Assembly (NCBI RefSeq): GCF_005116735.1
Contig: NZ_SWDB01000003.1
Location: 62,001 to 126,000, forward strand
Source: Thalassotalea mangrovi
GTDB lineage: Bacteria > Pseudomonadota > Gammaproteobacteria > Enterobacterales > Alteromonadaceae
Length of the DNA stretch: 64,000 bases
Direction: 5' to 3'
The notes under the pieces were generated by a model that was not told where the DNA came from, did not search any database, and worked only from the letters and a program-made list of their open reading frames with translations. Below, piece by piece: positions 25,464-35,002 of this stretch. Positions within the stretch are counted from its first letter, which is position 1. Each line of letters begins with the position of its first letter. The translations under genes and the position numbers were made by a program.

Positions 25464-27293
25464 TTAAATTTGGTAGTAGGCCGCCAGATACAAGGTAAAT
25501 CCCAGGCCCATGATGATAGTCAGGGGAATCCCGGCTCTGAGAAAATCTGAAAATTTATAACCACCGGCACTGAAAATCATTAAGTTGGTCTGATAGCCAA
25601 TCGGGGTGGCGTAACTCATATTCACCCCGAACAATACCGCTAGAATAAAAGCTTCTGGCGATGACCCTAATTCTTGTGCAATATTAATCGCTACCGGGGT
25701 GCCAATCACTGCCGCAGCGGTATTTGAAACCACATTGGTTAACAGCGACATCAGAAATATCAATGCCGCCAGAATCACCACCGGGGGCAGACCCTGCATC
25801 ATCACGATAAACTGGTGGCTGAGAAACTGATCGGCACTGGTTATTTGCATCGCTTTACCCAATGCCAGTGAAACTACAATAATCATGATGATCGATGGAT
25901 TCAGCGCATGGCTGATTTCCCGCCAGTTAAGGCAGCGGGTTAACAACATAATACCGACCCCGGTCAGTGCACTGACGGAAATGGGCAGTAATTGCAGAGC
26001 CGCAATGGCGATGACGGCAAGCATGGTAAAAATGGCTATTGGCGCTTTTTTCGATGAAGTGACATGAATGGTATTATTTAAAACCAGCAATCGCGTGTTG
26101 TCCTTTAATCGTTGCAGGTTTTCAGGTTTGCCCTGAACCAGAAGAATATCACCACGATGCAAGGCGACATCGGATATCGAGCTGTCAATTTGTTGAGGTT
26201 TATTAAGACGATGCAAAGCCAATACCACCAATTCGTGGACTTTCGCAAAACGGGTTTCTTTGAGGGTTTTATTTGCCAGGAATGAGCCTTCGGTAACCAG
26301 TATCTCTGCCAATACCTGGTCATCTTCGGTAAACGGGTTATCTTTGGAGATTGGAAGATTGCGGTCATTAAGGCTGTATAAATCGGCTTTAAACTGTTGG
26401 CTGTAATCGATAAGCTGTTCTGCGGTTCCGCTAATAATCAGGCCATCGCCAGATTTCAGGGTAATCGTAGGTAACTTAATCAGCTGATTATCACCGCGGA
26501 CAACTCGTGATATCTCCATTTTATAATCGGTACGGCGCAGGACATCGGCTAAGGTTTTGCCATGCAACGAACTGTCTTCGGTAACCATAAGGGAGGCTCG
26601 AAAAACCCGGTTTTCCTTGTTCTGTAAGGGCAGGGCTCTTTGCGGTAATAACATTGGGGCGATAAAAACCAGGTACAATAACCCGATGCCGCCGACAAGA
26701 ACGACCGGCATGGCAAAATCGAACATGGTAAAGCGGTGAATATTTAAATCTTCGGCAATGGCAACAATGAGCAGGTTGGTTGACGTACCGATGGTGGTCG
26801 CAGTGCCACCAATGAGTGTCGCCAGGCCCACCGGGATCAGAATTTTGGATGGCGATTTGTTATTGCTCAAAGCGACACCGATGAGCACGGGCAGCAACAT
26901 CACCACAATGGGGGTATTGTTAAGAAAGCCGCTGAGCAGGGCGCCGATAACCAGGGTCATGGCCAGGCTCAGGGTAGGGTATTGTCCCCAGTATTTCGCC
27001 ATAAGTGAGGTTAATGGCTTGAGGGCGCCACTGATTTCGATACCACGACCCAGCATCATTAGCGCGCAGATGGTCAGTAATGCTTCATGACCAAAGCCCA
27101 TAAAAAATTCTGCAGGGTTGAATGGTTTGCCACTTTCCGTCGCATAGGGATAGAGTTGAAACCCCAGTACTAAGGCTATCAGTACCAATAAACTTGAGGT
27201 TTCAAGACGAACGCGCTCCTGAGCAAAGAGCACCAGTGCAACGACAATCAATAATAAAACAGCGATGCTGTGAGGGTTTAATACTGGCGTCAT
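25464..27293 (-). CDS. SLC13/DASS-type permease with two RCK-C domains
   Basis: A 609-residue inner-membrane permease. The N-terminal membrane half (residues 1-200) and C-terminal half (about 385-609) each carry an anion-transporter motif; NNTPIVVMLLPVLIG near residue 125 and SNTAAAVIGTPVAI near 535 mark the sodium/anion binding loops. Between them are two TrkA-C/RCK-C domains (about 210-375), recognised by the KTLADVLRRTDYKMEISRVVRG and LKETRFAKVHELVVLALHR segments. Relatives take up sulfate or other di-anions with sodium. The substrate is not determined by sequence. Confidence 0.88.
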   Translation of the reverse strand: MTPVLNPHSIAVLLLIVVALVLFAQERVRLETSSLLVLIALVLGFQLYPYATESGKPFNPAEFFMGFGHEALLTICALMMLGRGIEISGALKPLTSLMAKYWGQYPTLSLAMTLVIGALLSGFLNNTPIVVMLLPVLIGVALSNNKSPSKILIPVGLATLIGGTATTIGTSTNLLIVAIAEDLNIHRFTMFDFAMPVVLVGGIGLLYLVFIAPMLLPQRALPLQNKENRVFRASLMVTEDSSLHGKTLADVLRRTDYKMEISRVVRGDNQLIKLPTITLKSGDGLIISGTAEQLIDYSQQFKADLYSLNDRNLPISKDNPFTEDDQVLAEILVTEGSFLANKTLKETRFAKVHELVVLALHRLNKPQQIDSSISDVALHRGDILLVQGKPENLQRLKDNTRLLVLNNTIHVTSSKKAPIAIFTMLAVIAIAALQLLPISVSALTGVGIMLLTRCLNWREISHALNPSIIMIIVVSLALGKAMQITSADQFLSHQFIVMMQGLPPVVILAALIFLMSLLTNVVSNTAAAVIGTPVAINIAQELGSSPEAFILAVLFGVNMSYATPIGYQTNLMIFSAGGYKFSDFLRAGIPLTIIMGLGFTLYLAAYYQI

Positions 27294-27364
27294 GCTTTCC
27301 TGTTATTATCGTCTTTTATTCCATTATAGTGTCAGTTGTTTATCACCATGCAGTTAATAATGAA

Positions 27365-29164
27365 TCAGCTTGATACGCTATCAACCTTAAGTGAATATAA
27401 CTGCCAGCCTGGTTTTGGGGTTAAATTTTTCTCGGTAGTGACAAAACGGATTTTTTTCTCTTTAGTTATCGCAAATAGCAATACTGAAGTATTCGGGTCG
27501 TGATCGGCTTGCCAGTTGCTAAACTGGTAATTTTCGGTGAGTTGGGTGGTTTTAATCTGTGGTTTGGCGCGAACCATGCGTCGTAAATCCCGGTAGCGAA
27601 TGTTTTCAGCAAACAATACCTGGCCTTTGTAAAAACCGCTGGCACGATGTTTGGCGTGTGTTTTCTCGTCTTCGGCTGATGCCAGGGTGTAAACATTGCG
27701 AATACCAAAATCTTCCTTGAATCGAAGTGCGGCCGCCGTATTCTGACTATGGTATGGCGATAGCCCAAGCATACCGCCCAGACCGGATGTATCCAGATAC
27801 ATATCTGCATGCTCGGAGAACGGGTTACCAAAATACGTTTGCAGTTCATTCATCCGGGCATCGGCGATATTTTCCCAGTGGCTATCACACAATAGTGTTT
27901 TAACCCCTGCCTGTTGCAGGGCTTTGGCGATGGTAACCGCTACCGGATTAGCGCCAATGATTAAATAGCCTTCGTTGTCCGGTTCGCTGACGCCAAGCAA
28001 CCTTGCCAGTGGTCTGGCGGTCGCGCTTTGAATGACGACGGTACCGATAATGACACTAAACGCCAGGGGCACCAGCAATTCGGCATTGTCCAGTTGCAGC
28101 TCCTCGAGGCGCAGGGCAAAAACCGCAGATACGGCGGCAGCAATTATCCCTCTGGGGCCGATCCATGCCAGCAAAGTGCGCTCTGCCACACTAAATCTGG
28201 AGCCTATTGTTGAGACAAACACTTTAAGAGGTCGGGCTACAAACTGCATGACGATGAGAATTATCACTGCGCCCCAGCCAAGCTGGACCAAGGTATCGAA
28301 ATTAATCCTGGCAGCGAGAATGATGAACAGGACTGAGACAAATATAACGGTCAGGGTCTCTTTGAAGTTTAAGATATCGCGAATATGAACATTCTTCATG
28401 TTTGTCAGCCAGATCCCCATCACCGTAACCGTTAATAATCCCGATTCATGCATCAGGGTATTAGAGAGGGCAAATGCTGCGCCGACGAAGGCTATCGCTG
28501 CGTAATTGTGAAGATAGTCCGGGAGCCAGTGGTTGCGTAATAACAATCCGAAGCAGTAGCCGGCAGCGACCCCAAGCGCAACGCCAAGCATAATGGTTTG
28601 TCCAAATACCATAAACACATGGCCAACACTGGCACTGGTTTGTTGGGCAACTATCCACTCAAATACCAGCACCGCGAGCAGGGCACCAAGCGGATCAATG
28701 ACGATGCCCTCCCAGCGCAATGCCTTGGCGATTTTGCTGTTGGGCTTCACCGAGCGTAACATCGGCATAATCACCGTAGGTCCGGTGACTACCATAATGG
28801 CACCAAACAAAGCCGACAGTGACCAGCTTAAACCGATAAAATAATGGGTAGCGATTGTGGTCACCAGCGCATTGATAAGAGCGCCATAGGTCACCATGTT
28901 GCGGACAGTTGTGCCGATATCTTTGAGTTCCTGCAGCTTCAGGGTCAGGCTACCTTCAAAAAGAATAATAGCGACGCTAAGCGAGATAAAGGGAAACAAC
29001 AGGTTGCCAAACAGCGCGTCGACATCGACGAGCTGAAAACCAGGACCGATGAGGATTCCGGTAAGCAACAAAAATAATATCGCCGGTAGTTTAACGCGCC
29101 ATGCCAGCCACTGGCATGCGAAGCCTAATAATCCAATTAATCCTAAGGTGAGTAAATCCGGCAT
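27365..29164 (-). CDS. CPA1-type cation:proton antiporter with TrkA-N-like domain
   Basis: A 599-residue protein. Residues 1 to about 385 are a Na+(K+)/H+ exchanger membrane domain with 12-13 helices; the WEGIVIDPLGALLAVLVFEW segment near residue 150 holds the expected Asp, and WIGPRGIIAAAVSAVFALR near 330 is typical of CPA1. The rest is a soluble nucleotide-binding-like domain (from EGYLIIGANPVAVTIAKALQQAG) resembling TrkA-N, followed by a short C-terminal domain. It exchanges cations for protons, perhaps gated by nucleotide. It is upstream of the SLC13 gene on the same strand with 71 bases between. Confidence 0.88.
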   Translation of the reverse strand: MPDLLTLGLIGLLGFACQWLAWRVKLPAILFLLLTGILIGPGFQLVDVDALFGNLLFPFISLSVAIILFEGSLTLKLQELKDIGTTVRNMVTYGALINALVTTIATHYFIGLSWSLSALFGAIMVVTGPTVIMPMLRSVKPNSKIAKALRWEGIVIDPLGALLAVLVFEWIVAQQTSASVGHVFMVFGQTIMLGVALGVAAGYCFGLLLRNHWLPDYLHNYAAIAFVGAAFALSNTLMHESGLLTVTVMGIWLTNMKNVHIRDILNFKETLTVIFVSVLFIILAARINFDTLVQLGWGAVIILIVMQFVARPLKVFVSTIGSRFSVAERTLLAWIGPRGIIAAAVSAVFALRLEELQLDNAELLVPLAFSVIIGTVVIQSATARPLARLLGVSEPDNEGYLIIGANPVAVTIAKALQQAGVKTLLCDSHWENIADARMNELQTYFGNPFSEHADMYLDTSGLGGMLGLSPYHSQNTAAALRFKEDFGIRNVYTLASAEDEKTHAKHRASGFYKGQVLFAENIRYRDLRRMVRAKPQIKTTQLTENYQFSNWQADHDPNTSVLLFAITKEKKIRFVTTEKNLTPKPGWQLYSLKVDSVSS

Positions 29165-29261
29165 ACAGTTATCCGTGTTGAGCCGGAACTTGTGGCATAT
29201 TGTTCTGCCAGGAATCCGGATTTTAACCTAACCTCTATAGATTAGCTTAATTTTATCTAAT

Positions 29262-29282
29262 TAAACCAATAACATTGGTTTA
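29262..29282. promoter_or_regulatory. Palindrome between the antiporter and ABC exporter genes
   Basis: A perfect 9-bp inverted repeat TAAACCAAT-AAC-ATTGGTTTA in the divergent intergenic region. It has the size and symmetry of a repressor operator. No regulator gene is adjacent. Confidence 0.4.
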
Positions 29283-29320
29283 GTTGGTGATTAACGTTAC
29301 TCTATATCATCATCTAATTA

Positions 29321-29350
29321 AATTCGACTCAATACCATGTAAGTCGAATT
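29321..29350. promoter_or_regulatory. Inverted repeat upstream of the ABC exporter
   Basis: Arms AATTCGACT and AGTCGAATT separated by 12 bases, ending 22 bases before the exporter ATG. If transcribed it would form a hairpin close to the start codon; it could also be an operator. Confidence 0.35.
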
Positions 29351-29372
29351 CACCCAGGCTTGGTTCAGGTAA

Positions 29373-31181
29373 ATGTCGGCACCATTAAATTCACGAATCT
29401 CTCAGCCAGACAATCAGTCGCCCCGTGCCCCAGTCCGCAAACAGCTTGGCATATTGACACAATTGTTAAAATTCGTGCGGCCATATCGGCGTCGAGTCAT
29501 TGCGGCTTTAATTGCTCTTCTGTTTACCGCGGTGGTTATGCTGTTTGTTGGCCAGGGAGTTCGCATGTTGATCGATCAGGGATTCGCCCAACAGTCAATG
29601 TCCGAGCTTCGCAGTGCGGTTATCTATATTCTTATTGTCACGTTATTGGTTGCAATTGGCACCTTCAGCCGTTTTTATCTGGTGTCCTGGCTCGGCGAGC
29701 GGGTTAGTGCAGACATCAGGCAAGCGGTATTTAATCATGTGATTACCCTGCATCCGAGCTACTTTGAAACCACAGGTAGCGGCGATATCATGTCCCGTAT
29801 TACCACCGATACGACGCTATTACAAAGCATTATCGGCTCCTCATTTTCGATGGCACTGCGCAGTGCCTTGATTTGTGTTGGTGCCATGGTGATGCTGTTT
29901 GCAACCAATTTTAAACTTACCCTGGTGGTATTGGTTTCGGTGCCATTCATTCTGGTGCCGATATTATTCTATGGCCGAAAAGTGCGAAAACTGTCACGCC
30001 AAAGTCAGGATTCCATGGCGGATGTCGGAAGTTATGCGGGAGAGGCTATTGAACATATCAAAACCGTGCAAAGTTATACCCGCGAGAAGCAAGAACAAAG
30101 CGCGTTTTTCAGAGAAGTAGAAAAGGCGTTTGCCATTGGTCGGCAGCGAATATTGCAGCGGGCAATTTTAATCGCCGGTGTTATCCTCATCGTATTTGGC
30201 GCTATCACAGGTATGCTCTGGGTCGGGGGCAGTGACGTGATTTCTGGAAAAATGACTGGTGGCGACCTCGGGGCCTTCGTTTTTTATGCTATCCTGGTTG
30301 CGTCCAGCCTGGCTACTATCTCGGAAGTGATTGGCGAATTGCAGCGCGCTGCTGGCGCTACGGAGCGATTGATTGAACTCCTGAATGTGGAAAATCCAAT
30401 TGACAGTGTAAAACCACCGGTGGCAGATATTCACAACCTGGTTCCCGAAATTAGCTTTGTTGACGTATCATTTCATTATCCATCCCGGCCACAGCAAATG
30501 GCAATCAGGCAACTGTCATTAACCGCACCTAGAGGCAAGGTGCTCGCTTTGGTGGGGCCGTCAGGCGCGGGAAAATCGACAATTTTTGAACTCCTGCAAC
30601 GTTTTTACGACCCGCAGCAGGGCCAGATATGTCTCGGTGGTGTTGATATTCGTCATCTCACGCTCAAAGATCTCAGAAATAAGATGGCGCTGGTTCCCCA
30701 ACAACCGGCGCTGTTTAGTAGTGATGTGATGCACAATATTCGCTATGGCCGTCCCGATGCCACAGATGATGAGGTGATATTAGCCGCAAAACAGGCGCAT
30801 GCGCATCAATTTATTGAAAGTCTGCCTGAGGGCTATCACAGTTTTCTGGGCGAGAAGGGCGTACGATTATCCGGAGGGCAACGACAACGTATAGCAATTG
30901 CCCGGGCGATCTTAAAAGATCCGGATATCCTATTACTTGATGAGGCAACCAGTGCCCTGGATAGTGAGAGTGAGCACCATGTGCAACAGGCATTAGAGGG
31001 GCTAATGCGAAACCGCACAACGCTGATTATTGCTCACCGCTTATCAACCATCCAGCATGCGGATAATATTGCGGTGATGGATGCGGGCGCTATCGTTGAT
31101 ATTGGTGATCACCAGTCACTGCTGCACTCCTGTGAGTTGTACCAGCGACTGGTGAAACTGCAGTTTCGCCAACAGAACTAG
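29373..31181 (+). CDS. MsbA-like ABC exporter (fused membrane and ATPase domains)
   Basis: A 602-residue half-transporter that would work as a dimer. Residues about 40-330 form the six-helix type 1 exporter domain. The ATPase domain follows, with Walker A GPSGAGKST (from residue 395), the signature LSGGQRQR (about 498-505), Walker B ILLLDEAT and an IIAHRLST switch histidine. The family is the MsbA-related group of proteobacterial multidrug or lipid exporters. The substrate is unknown. It is divergent from the CPA1 antiporter and convergent with the VF530 gene, so it is probably transcribed alone. Confidence 0.9.
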   Translation: MSAPLNSRISQPDNQSPRAPVRKQLGILTQLLKFVRPYRRRVIAALIALLFTAVVMLFVGQGVRMLIDQGFAQQSMSELRSAVIYILIVTLLVAIGTFSRFYLVSWLGERVSADIRQAVFNHVITLHPSYFETTGSGDIMSRITTDTTLLQSIIGSSFSMALRSALICVGAMVMLFATNFKLTLVVLVSVPFILVPILFYGRKVRKLSRQSQDSMADVGSYAGEAIEHIKTVQSYTREKQEQSAFFREVEKAFAIGRQRILQRAILIAGVILIVFGAITGMLWVGGSDVISGKMTGGDLGAFVFYAILVASSLATISEVIGELQRAAGATERLIELLNVENPIDSVKPPVADIHNLVPEISFVDVSFHYPSRPQQMAIRQLSLTAPRGKVLALVGPSGAGKSTIFELLQRFYDPQQGQICLGGVDIRHLTLKDLRNKMALVPQQPALFSSDVMHNIRYGRPDATDDEVILAAKQAHAHQFIESLPEGYHSFLGEKGVRLSGGQRQRIAIARAILKDPDILLLDEATSALDSESEHHVQQALEGLMRNRTTLIIAHRLSTIQHADNIAVMDAGAIVDIGDHQSLLHSCELYQRLVKLQFRQQN

Positions 31182-31194
31182 CGATGTGTCGCTG

Positions 31195-31701
31195 TTATTC
31201 TTTGCTCTTGAAATTAGCATAGGGATTAAAGTCGGCTGGACTGTCTTCCTTAGAACGACGCCCGGACGGCTTTTCTCGCTGTTGTCGGTAAGGGGATTTA
31301 CCGTCTGCGCGTTGTTTACCTCGACTGTCACGCTCCCGTGAAGCCTTCGCTTTTTTTAGTCGCAACCGCTCAGCATCTTCCAGGCTGAGCTCTTTTGGAT
31401 CCCCTGGTTTTTGGTGCAATGGAACAATGCGATCCCGAGGCGGCAGTTCGTACATGGCATCATCGGCGCGCGGCAGGTTTTTATACTGATACAGATAAAA
31501 ACTTTCCACTTTGTGTTGTGCCCATTCGGTCTTTTTCAGGAATTTTACGCTCGCTTTTATGCTGGGGTTATTCTTGAAGCAGTTAAGGTTTAAGTAAGCC
31601 GCTAAAATTTCCCAACCATAATGTTCAACCATTTCGGTTAACAGCTGTTCCAGGCTTGTGCCATGGAGTGGATTATTTTCGTATTCTTCCTGAGTGTACA
31701 T
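31195..31701 (-). CDS. VF530 (DUF2132) family DNA-binding protein with basic tail
   Basis: A 168-residue protein. Residues 8-75 match VF530: [48 protein letters not shown] and [11 protein letters not shown]530 domains are small helical folds similar to DNA-binding modules; cellular function is unknown. The family is usually about 75-80 residues. Here a further 90 residues follow that are rich in Arg, Lys, Ser and Asp ([21 protein letters not shown] end), likely disordered, which may bind nucleic acid. It is convergent with the ABC exporter, 13 bases away. Confidence 0.83.
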   Translation of the reverse strand: MYTQEEYENNPLHGTSLEQLLTEMVEHYGWEILAAYLNLNCFKNNPSIKASVKFLKKTEWAQHKVESFYLYQYKNLPRADDAMYELPPRDRIVPLHQKPGDPKELSLEDAERLRLKKAKASRERDSRGKQRADGKSPYRQQREKPSGRRSKEDSPADFNPYANFKSKE

Positions 31702-32025
31702 AGTCAGGCCTTTTACTTTCTATAAACAATGGTCACATTATACGTTTTTTTGAAATAAGGGTTTCTAGAAATTTACGATTAAGAGTTTTGGCTGCAAAAA
31801 TTTCGAAAATTTTTAGAATCTGAACCATAATCATTGACTGGAGAGAACCAATAATTAAATAGGCATTCAAGTCTACAGGGAAAGCGTTGCTGGCTTGTTA
31901 TAAGTTTCCCATCGCCAATTGATGCAACGTTTGTGATTCCAGAATCGATTTTATGTCTTTTTTGCTGTTTCGTCGTACTGATTGGCTCTTGATTAACAAT
32001 AAGATGCTTAACAGCGAGCTTGATA
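31702..32025. other. AT-rich divergent intergenic region
   Basis: 324 bases between the VF530 gene (minus) and the glycosyltransferase gene (plus). I see no gene. It is AT-rich, with an imperfect palindrome AAAAATTTCGAAAATTTTT around 31796-31814, and presumably holds the promoters for both sides. Confidence 0.5.
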
Positions 32026-32988
32026 ATGGATAAAAATAATACCCAACCGTTAGTATCAATTATTACACCAGTCTACAACGGTGAAGAGTACCTGCCTAAA
32101 ACCGTTGCTTCCCTTCTTGGACAGGACTATGAAAATATTGAACTAATTTTGGTTAATGATGGCTCAAGTGATGGATCTGCACGGTTACTGGAGTCTCTTC
32201 GGAATCAGGACCCTCGCATTAAAGTATTTCACCAGGAGAATGCAGGGGTTGGCGCCACCAGAAATTTTGCGGTATCTCAAGCTTGTGGTGATTTTCTGGC
32301 CTTTTGTGATCAGGATGATATCTGGCATCAAACTAAACTGTCTAAACAGGTTCCCCTGTTTGGTAATCCGAAAGTCGGCCTGGTTTATTGCGGAGCCTTA
32401 AGTGAATATGTTCAGCGTAACTCTGTACATAGGCCGTCATTTGAAGATAAACATCGCGGGGATGTTTTTGAGCATTTGATACGACTGAATATGTTGACTT
32501 GTTGTACCGCAGTGGTTCGCAAATCTTTGTTTGATTATGTTGGTGGTTTTGATGAGTCAATGGAGTTAATGGGGGTCGATGACTGGCATTTGTGGCTAAA
32601 AATTTCATTGTTTAGCGAATTTGATTTTGTTGAGGAACATCTGGCTACTCATGTATTTCATGGCACCAATTTTTCACAAAATGATTTGCTTATGTACCGT
32701 GCAGAACTGGAGTGTCTGGATAAAATTCAGAAGTACCTGGATGAGTTGAGGCTGCATAAAAATATCCCATGGAGTAAGATTAAATTCGCCAGCAGTATTC
32801 GTTATGGAAAGTCTTTCGTTTACAGCGGCTTGTATAATTTAGCAGGAGAGACATTTATTCAAGCGGATCAATGGGTACCTTCTCCGAGGCACCGATGGCT
32901 AGGTCGTATCCTGAAGTTTGTTCCGGACTTCTTACTTCGCCTTGGTCAAAAGAGCAGACGTTTTCTCACGCGACAAGTTAATGGCTAA
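32026..32988 (+). CDS. Family 2 glycosyltransferase
   Basis: A 320-residue GT-A fold glycosyltransferase. The N-terminal VSIITPVYNGEEYLPKTV motif, the LILVNDGSSDGS nucleotide-binding segment and the metal-binding DQDD around residue 98 are all present. Later GVDDWHLWL matches the catalytic ED/DD region of GT2 enzymes that add sugars to cell-surface glycans. Acceptor and donor are unknown. A TTG at 32020 is in frame, but the ATG at 32026 is used; the ribosome binding site is weak. It is followed by a sulfotransferase gene, which suggests a small glycan-modifying pair. Its base composition is more AT-rich than its neighbours. Confidence 0.87.
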   Translation: MDKNNTQPLVSIITPVYNGEEYLPKTVASLLGQDYENIELILVNDGSSDGSARLLESLRNQDPRIKVFHQENAGVGATRNFAVSQACGDFLAFCDQDDIWHQTKLSKQVPLFGNPKVGLVYCGALSEYVQRNSVHRPSFEDKHRGDVFEHLIRLNMLTCCTAVVRKSLFDYVGGFDESMELMGVDDWHLWLKISLFSEFDFVEEHLATHVFHGTNFSQNDLLMYRAELECLDKIQKYLDELRLHKNIPWSKIKFASSIRYGKSFVYSGLYNLAGETFIQADQWVPSPRHRWLGRILKFVPDFLLRLGQKSRRFLTRQVNG

Positions 32989-33043
32989 CCCATCATATCA
33001 ACCGAATTTGATATAACTTCAAACGGATAAATCATAAAACCAT

Positions 33044-34009
33044 ATGATAAAGAAAAATAAAAATAGTCGTTCAAAACTTCAGTCGCAGGCGATCATAGTT
33101 ATTGGTATGCATCGCAGCGGAACCTCGGCCCTTTCCGGTGAACTTTCTCGGTTAGGGGTGTTTATGGGCAAACACCTGCTGAAACCGCAAAAAGGAGTAA
33201 ACGATAAAGGCTTTTATGAAAATGCCCGGTTACTTAAATTAAATGAGCAATTGCTGGATAGAGTTCATTTAAGTTGGGATCATCCATTATTACCGCCTAC
33301 CTTGCCCGAATCAATTAGCGAAACATTCAAGCGAAGAGCAATTCGTTTTGTGCGTCAGGAATACGAAAGCGCATCGCTATGGGGAATGAAAGACCCCAGG
33401 GTTTCCATGTTGTTGCCATTCTGGCATCAGGTTTTTTTAGCCAGTGCAATTGAACCTGTTTATGTGCTGATGATCCGCCATCCTCTCGAGGTTGCAGCAT
33501 CACTTCAAAAACGTGACGGTTTTAGCCGTGATAAAGGATTAATGCTCTGGTTAAATTACAATTTTTTTAGTTACTTATATTCATTGCAAAGTCGGCGAGT
33601 GATCATTGACTTTGAATCGTTACTCGACAATCCGAACGCAATGATACGGCCGCTGATGGAACAGTTGGCGATTACCCCTGTTAATGACAGCGACAATTGT
33701 TTTATCGATCGCAGTTTAAAACGCCAACTCTCTGCAGATAGCAATGCCAAAGGTATCCTGGCCAATATGGCGATGGATTTATATCGGGCGATTAATCGCA
33801 ATGATCGCCATGAGGTTGAATGCTTATTTAAACAATATCAGGTGTTTCAATCCAGCTTACATCCGGTGCTTAAAGAACATTTACGACAGGTTAAAGCCGA
33901 TGAAGTGCACTTTAGGAATCGGTTTGAATCCTTGTATGACAGTCTTACCTGGCAACTTATTCGCCCTCTGAAAAAACTGGAGAGCCTGCTAACCTCAAAA
34001 CAGTTTTAG
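33044..34009 (+). CDS. Sulfotransferase-family protein
   Basis: A 321-residue protein with the PAPS-binding P-loop motif GMHRSGTSALSGEL (about residues 22-35) and the second PAPS-site segment RHPLEVAASLQKRDGF (about 147-162). Enzymes with this pattern transfer sulfate from PAPS to carbohydrates. The last 25 residues (YDSLTWQLIRPLKKLE) resemble the short tail often found at the end of surface-glycan glycosyltransferases. It follows the GT2 gene by 55 bases, so both may act on the same extracellular polysaccharide or lipopolysaccharide. Some members of this superfamily have other activities, so the substrate is open. Confidence 0.8.
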   Translation: MIKKNKNSRSKLQSQAIIVIGMHRSGTSALSGELSRLGVFMGKHLLKPQKGVNDKGFYENARLLKLNEQLLDRVHLSWDHPLLPPTLPESISETFKRRAIRFVRQEYESASLWGMKDPRVSMLLPFWHQVFLASAIEPVYVLMIRHPLEVAASLQKRDGFSRDKGLMLWLNYNFFSYLYSLQSRRVIIDFESLLDNPNAMIRPLMEQLAITPVNDSDNCFIDRSLKRQLSADSNAKGILANMAMDLYRAINRNDRHEVECLFKQYQVFQSSLHPVLKEHLRQVKADEVHFRNRFESLYDSLTWQLIRPLKKLESLLTSKQF

Positions 34010-34195
34010 CGGATGAGCCGATTTAACGTTAAAATCGCTCGAAACATTATGGCCATGAAATTAATCTCGCATTCGCGGATGCCTTTTGGGCTCATAGAGA
34101 TGGCCTTCGATAATCTGAAAACCAATGGTTGTAATTTAACCCTCGACAACCAATAATATCCGGCGTTGTAATTCTCTGTATGGCTTGCCGTTTTT

Positions 34196-35002
34196 ATGCC
34201 TGACTCACTACTGTTTCACAAGACGTATAAGCATCCAACCAGTAATGAATGGGTGGTTTTTATTCATGGCGCCGGTGGCAGTTCCAGCACCTGGTTTCGA
34301 CAAATCAAAGCATTTAGAAAACACTTCAATCTATTGCTGCTCGATTTACGTGGACATGGTGGCTCTGCATCCATATCCCGAACCGGCATCTTTACCGGTC
34401 GCTATACGTTTAAAGCGGTAAGCAAGGACATTCTCGATGTACTCGATCACCTGGCGATTCAGCGAGCTCACTTTGTTGGTATGTCTTTAGGCACCATTTT
34501 AATTCGCAACCTTGAAGAGCTTGCACCGGAACGAATCTCTTCGATGATCCTCGGCGGCGCTGTGACCCGTTTTAATTTTCGTTGTGCTTTTTTGGTGAGG
34601 CTGGGTGATATGTTTAAGCATCTGTTGCCCTATATGTGGCTTTATCGTTTATTTGCATTTGTGTTAATGCCGAAAAAATCGCAGAGTCTGTCGCGCAACC
34701 TGTTTATACGTGACGCAAAAAAATTATGTCAGAAAGAATTTAAACGTTGGTTTAAATTGGCAAATGATGTTAACCCGCTGATGAAGTTATATCGCCAGCG
34801 CCCTACCAGCATTCCATTGTTATACCTGATGGGAGAAAATGACCATATGTTTCTTGAGCCGGTACGGGAAGTATCTGCGTTGCAACATCAGGTTCAGCTA
34901 CAGGAAATCGCTGACTGCGGGCATGTCTGCAATGTCGATCAGGCTGGCCTGTTTAATCGCTATTCGATTGAATTCATTCATCAACAAACGCAACATCAAT
35001 AA
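34196..35002 (+). CDS. Alpha/beta hydrolase
   Basis: A 268-residue alpha/beta-hydrolase. The oxyanion-hole segment VVFIHGAGGSSSTW (about residues 19-32), the nucleophile elbow GMSLGT with Ser near residue 98, a candidate acid in LLYLMGENDHMF, and the catalytic His in CGHVCNVDQ give a complete triad. It is likely a cytoplasmic esterase or related hydrolase; substrate unknown. The region 34010-34195 before it has no gene. Its stop overlaps the stop of the convergent idi gene by 7 bases. Confidence 0.83.
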   Translation: MPDSLLFHKTYKHPTSNEWVVFIHGAGGSSSTWFRQIKAFRKHFNLLLLDLRGHGGSASISRTGIFTGRYTFKAVSKDILDVLDHLAIQRAHFVGMSLGTILIRNLEELAPERISSMILGGAVTRFNFRCAFLVRLGDMFKHLLPYMWLYRLFAFVLMPKKSQSLSRNLFIRDAKKLCQKEFKRWFKLANDVNPLMKLYRQRPTSIPLLYLMGENDHMFLEPVREVSALQHQVQLQEIADCGHVCNVDQAGLFNRYSIEFIHQQTQHQ

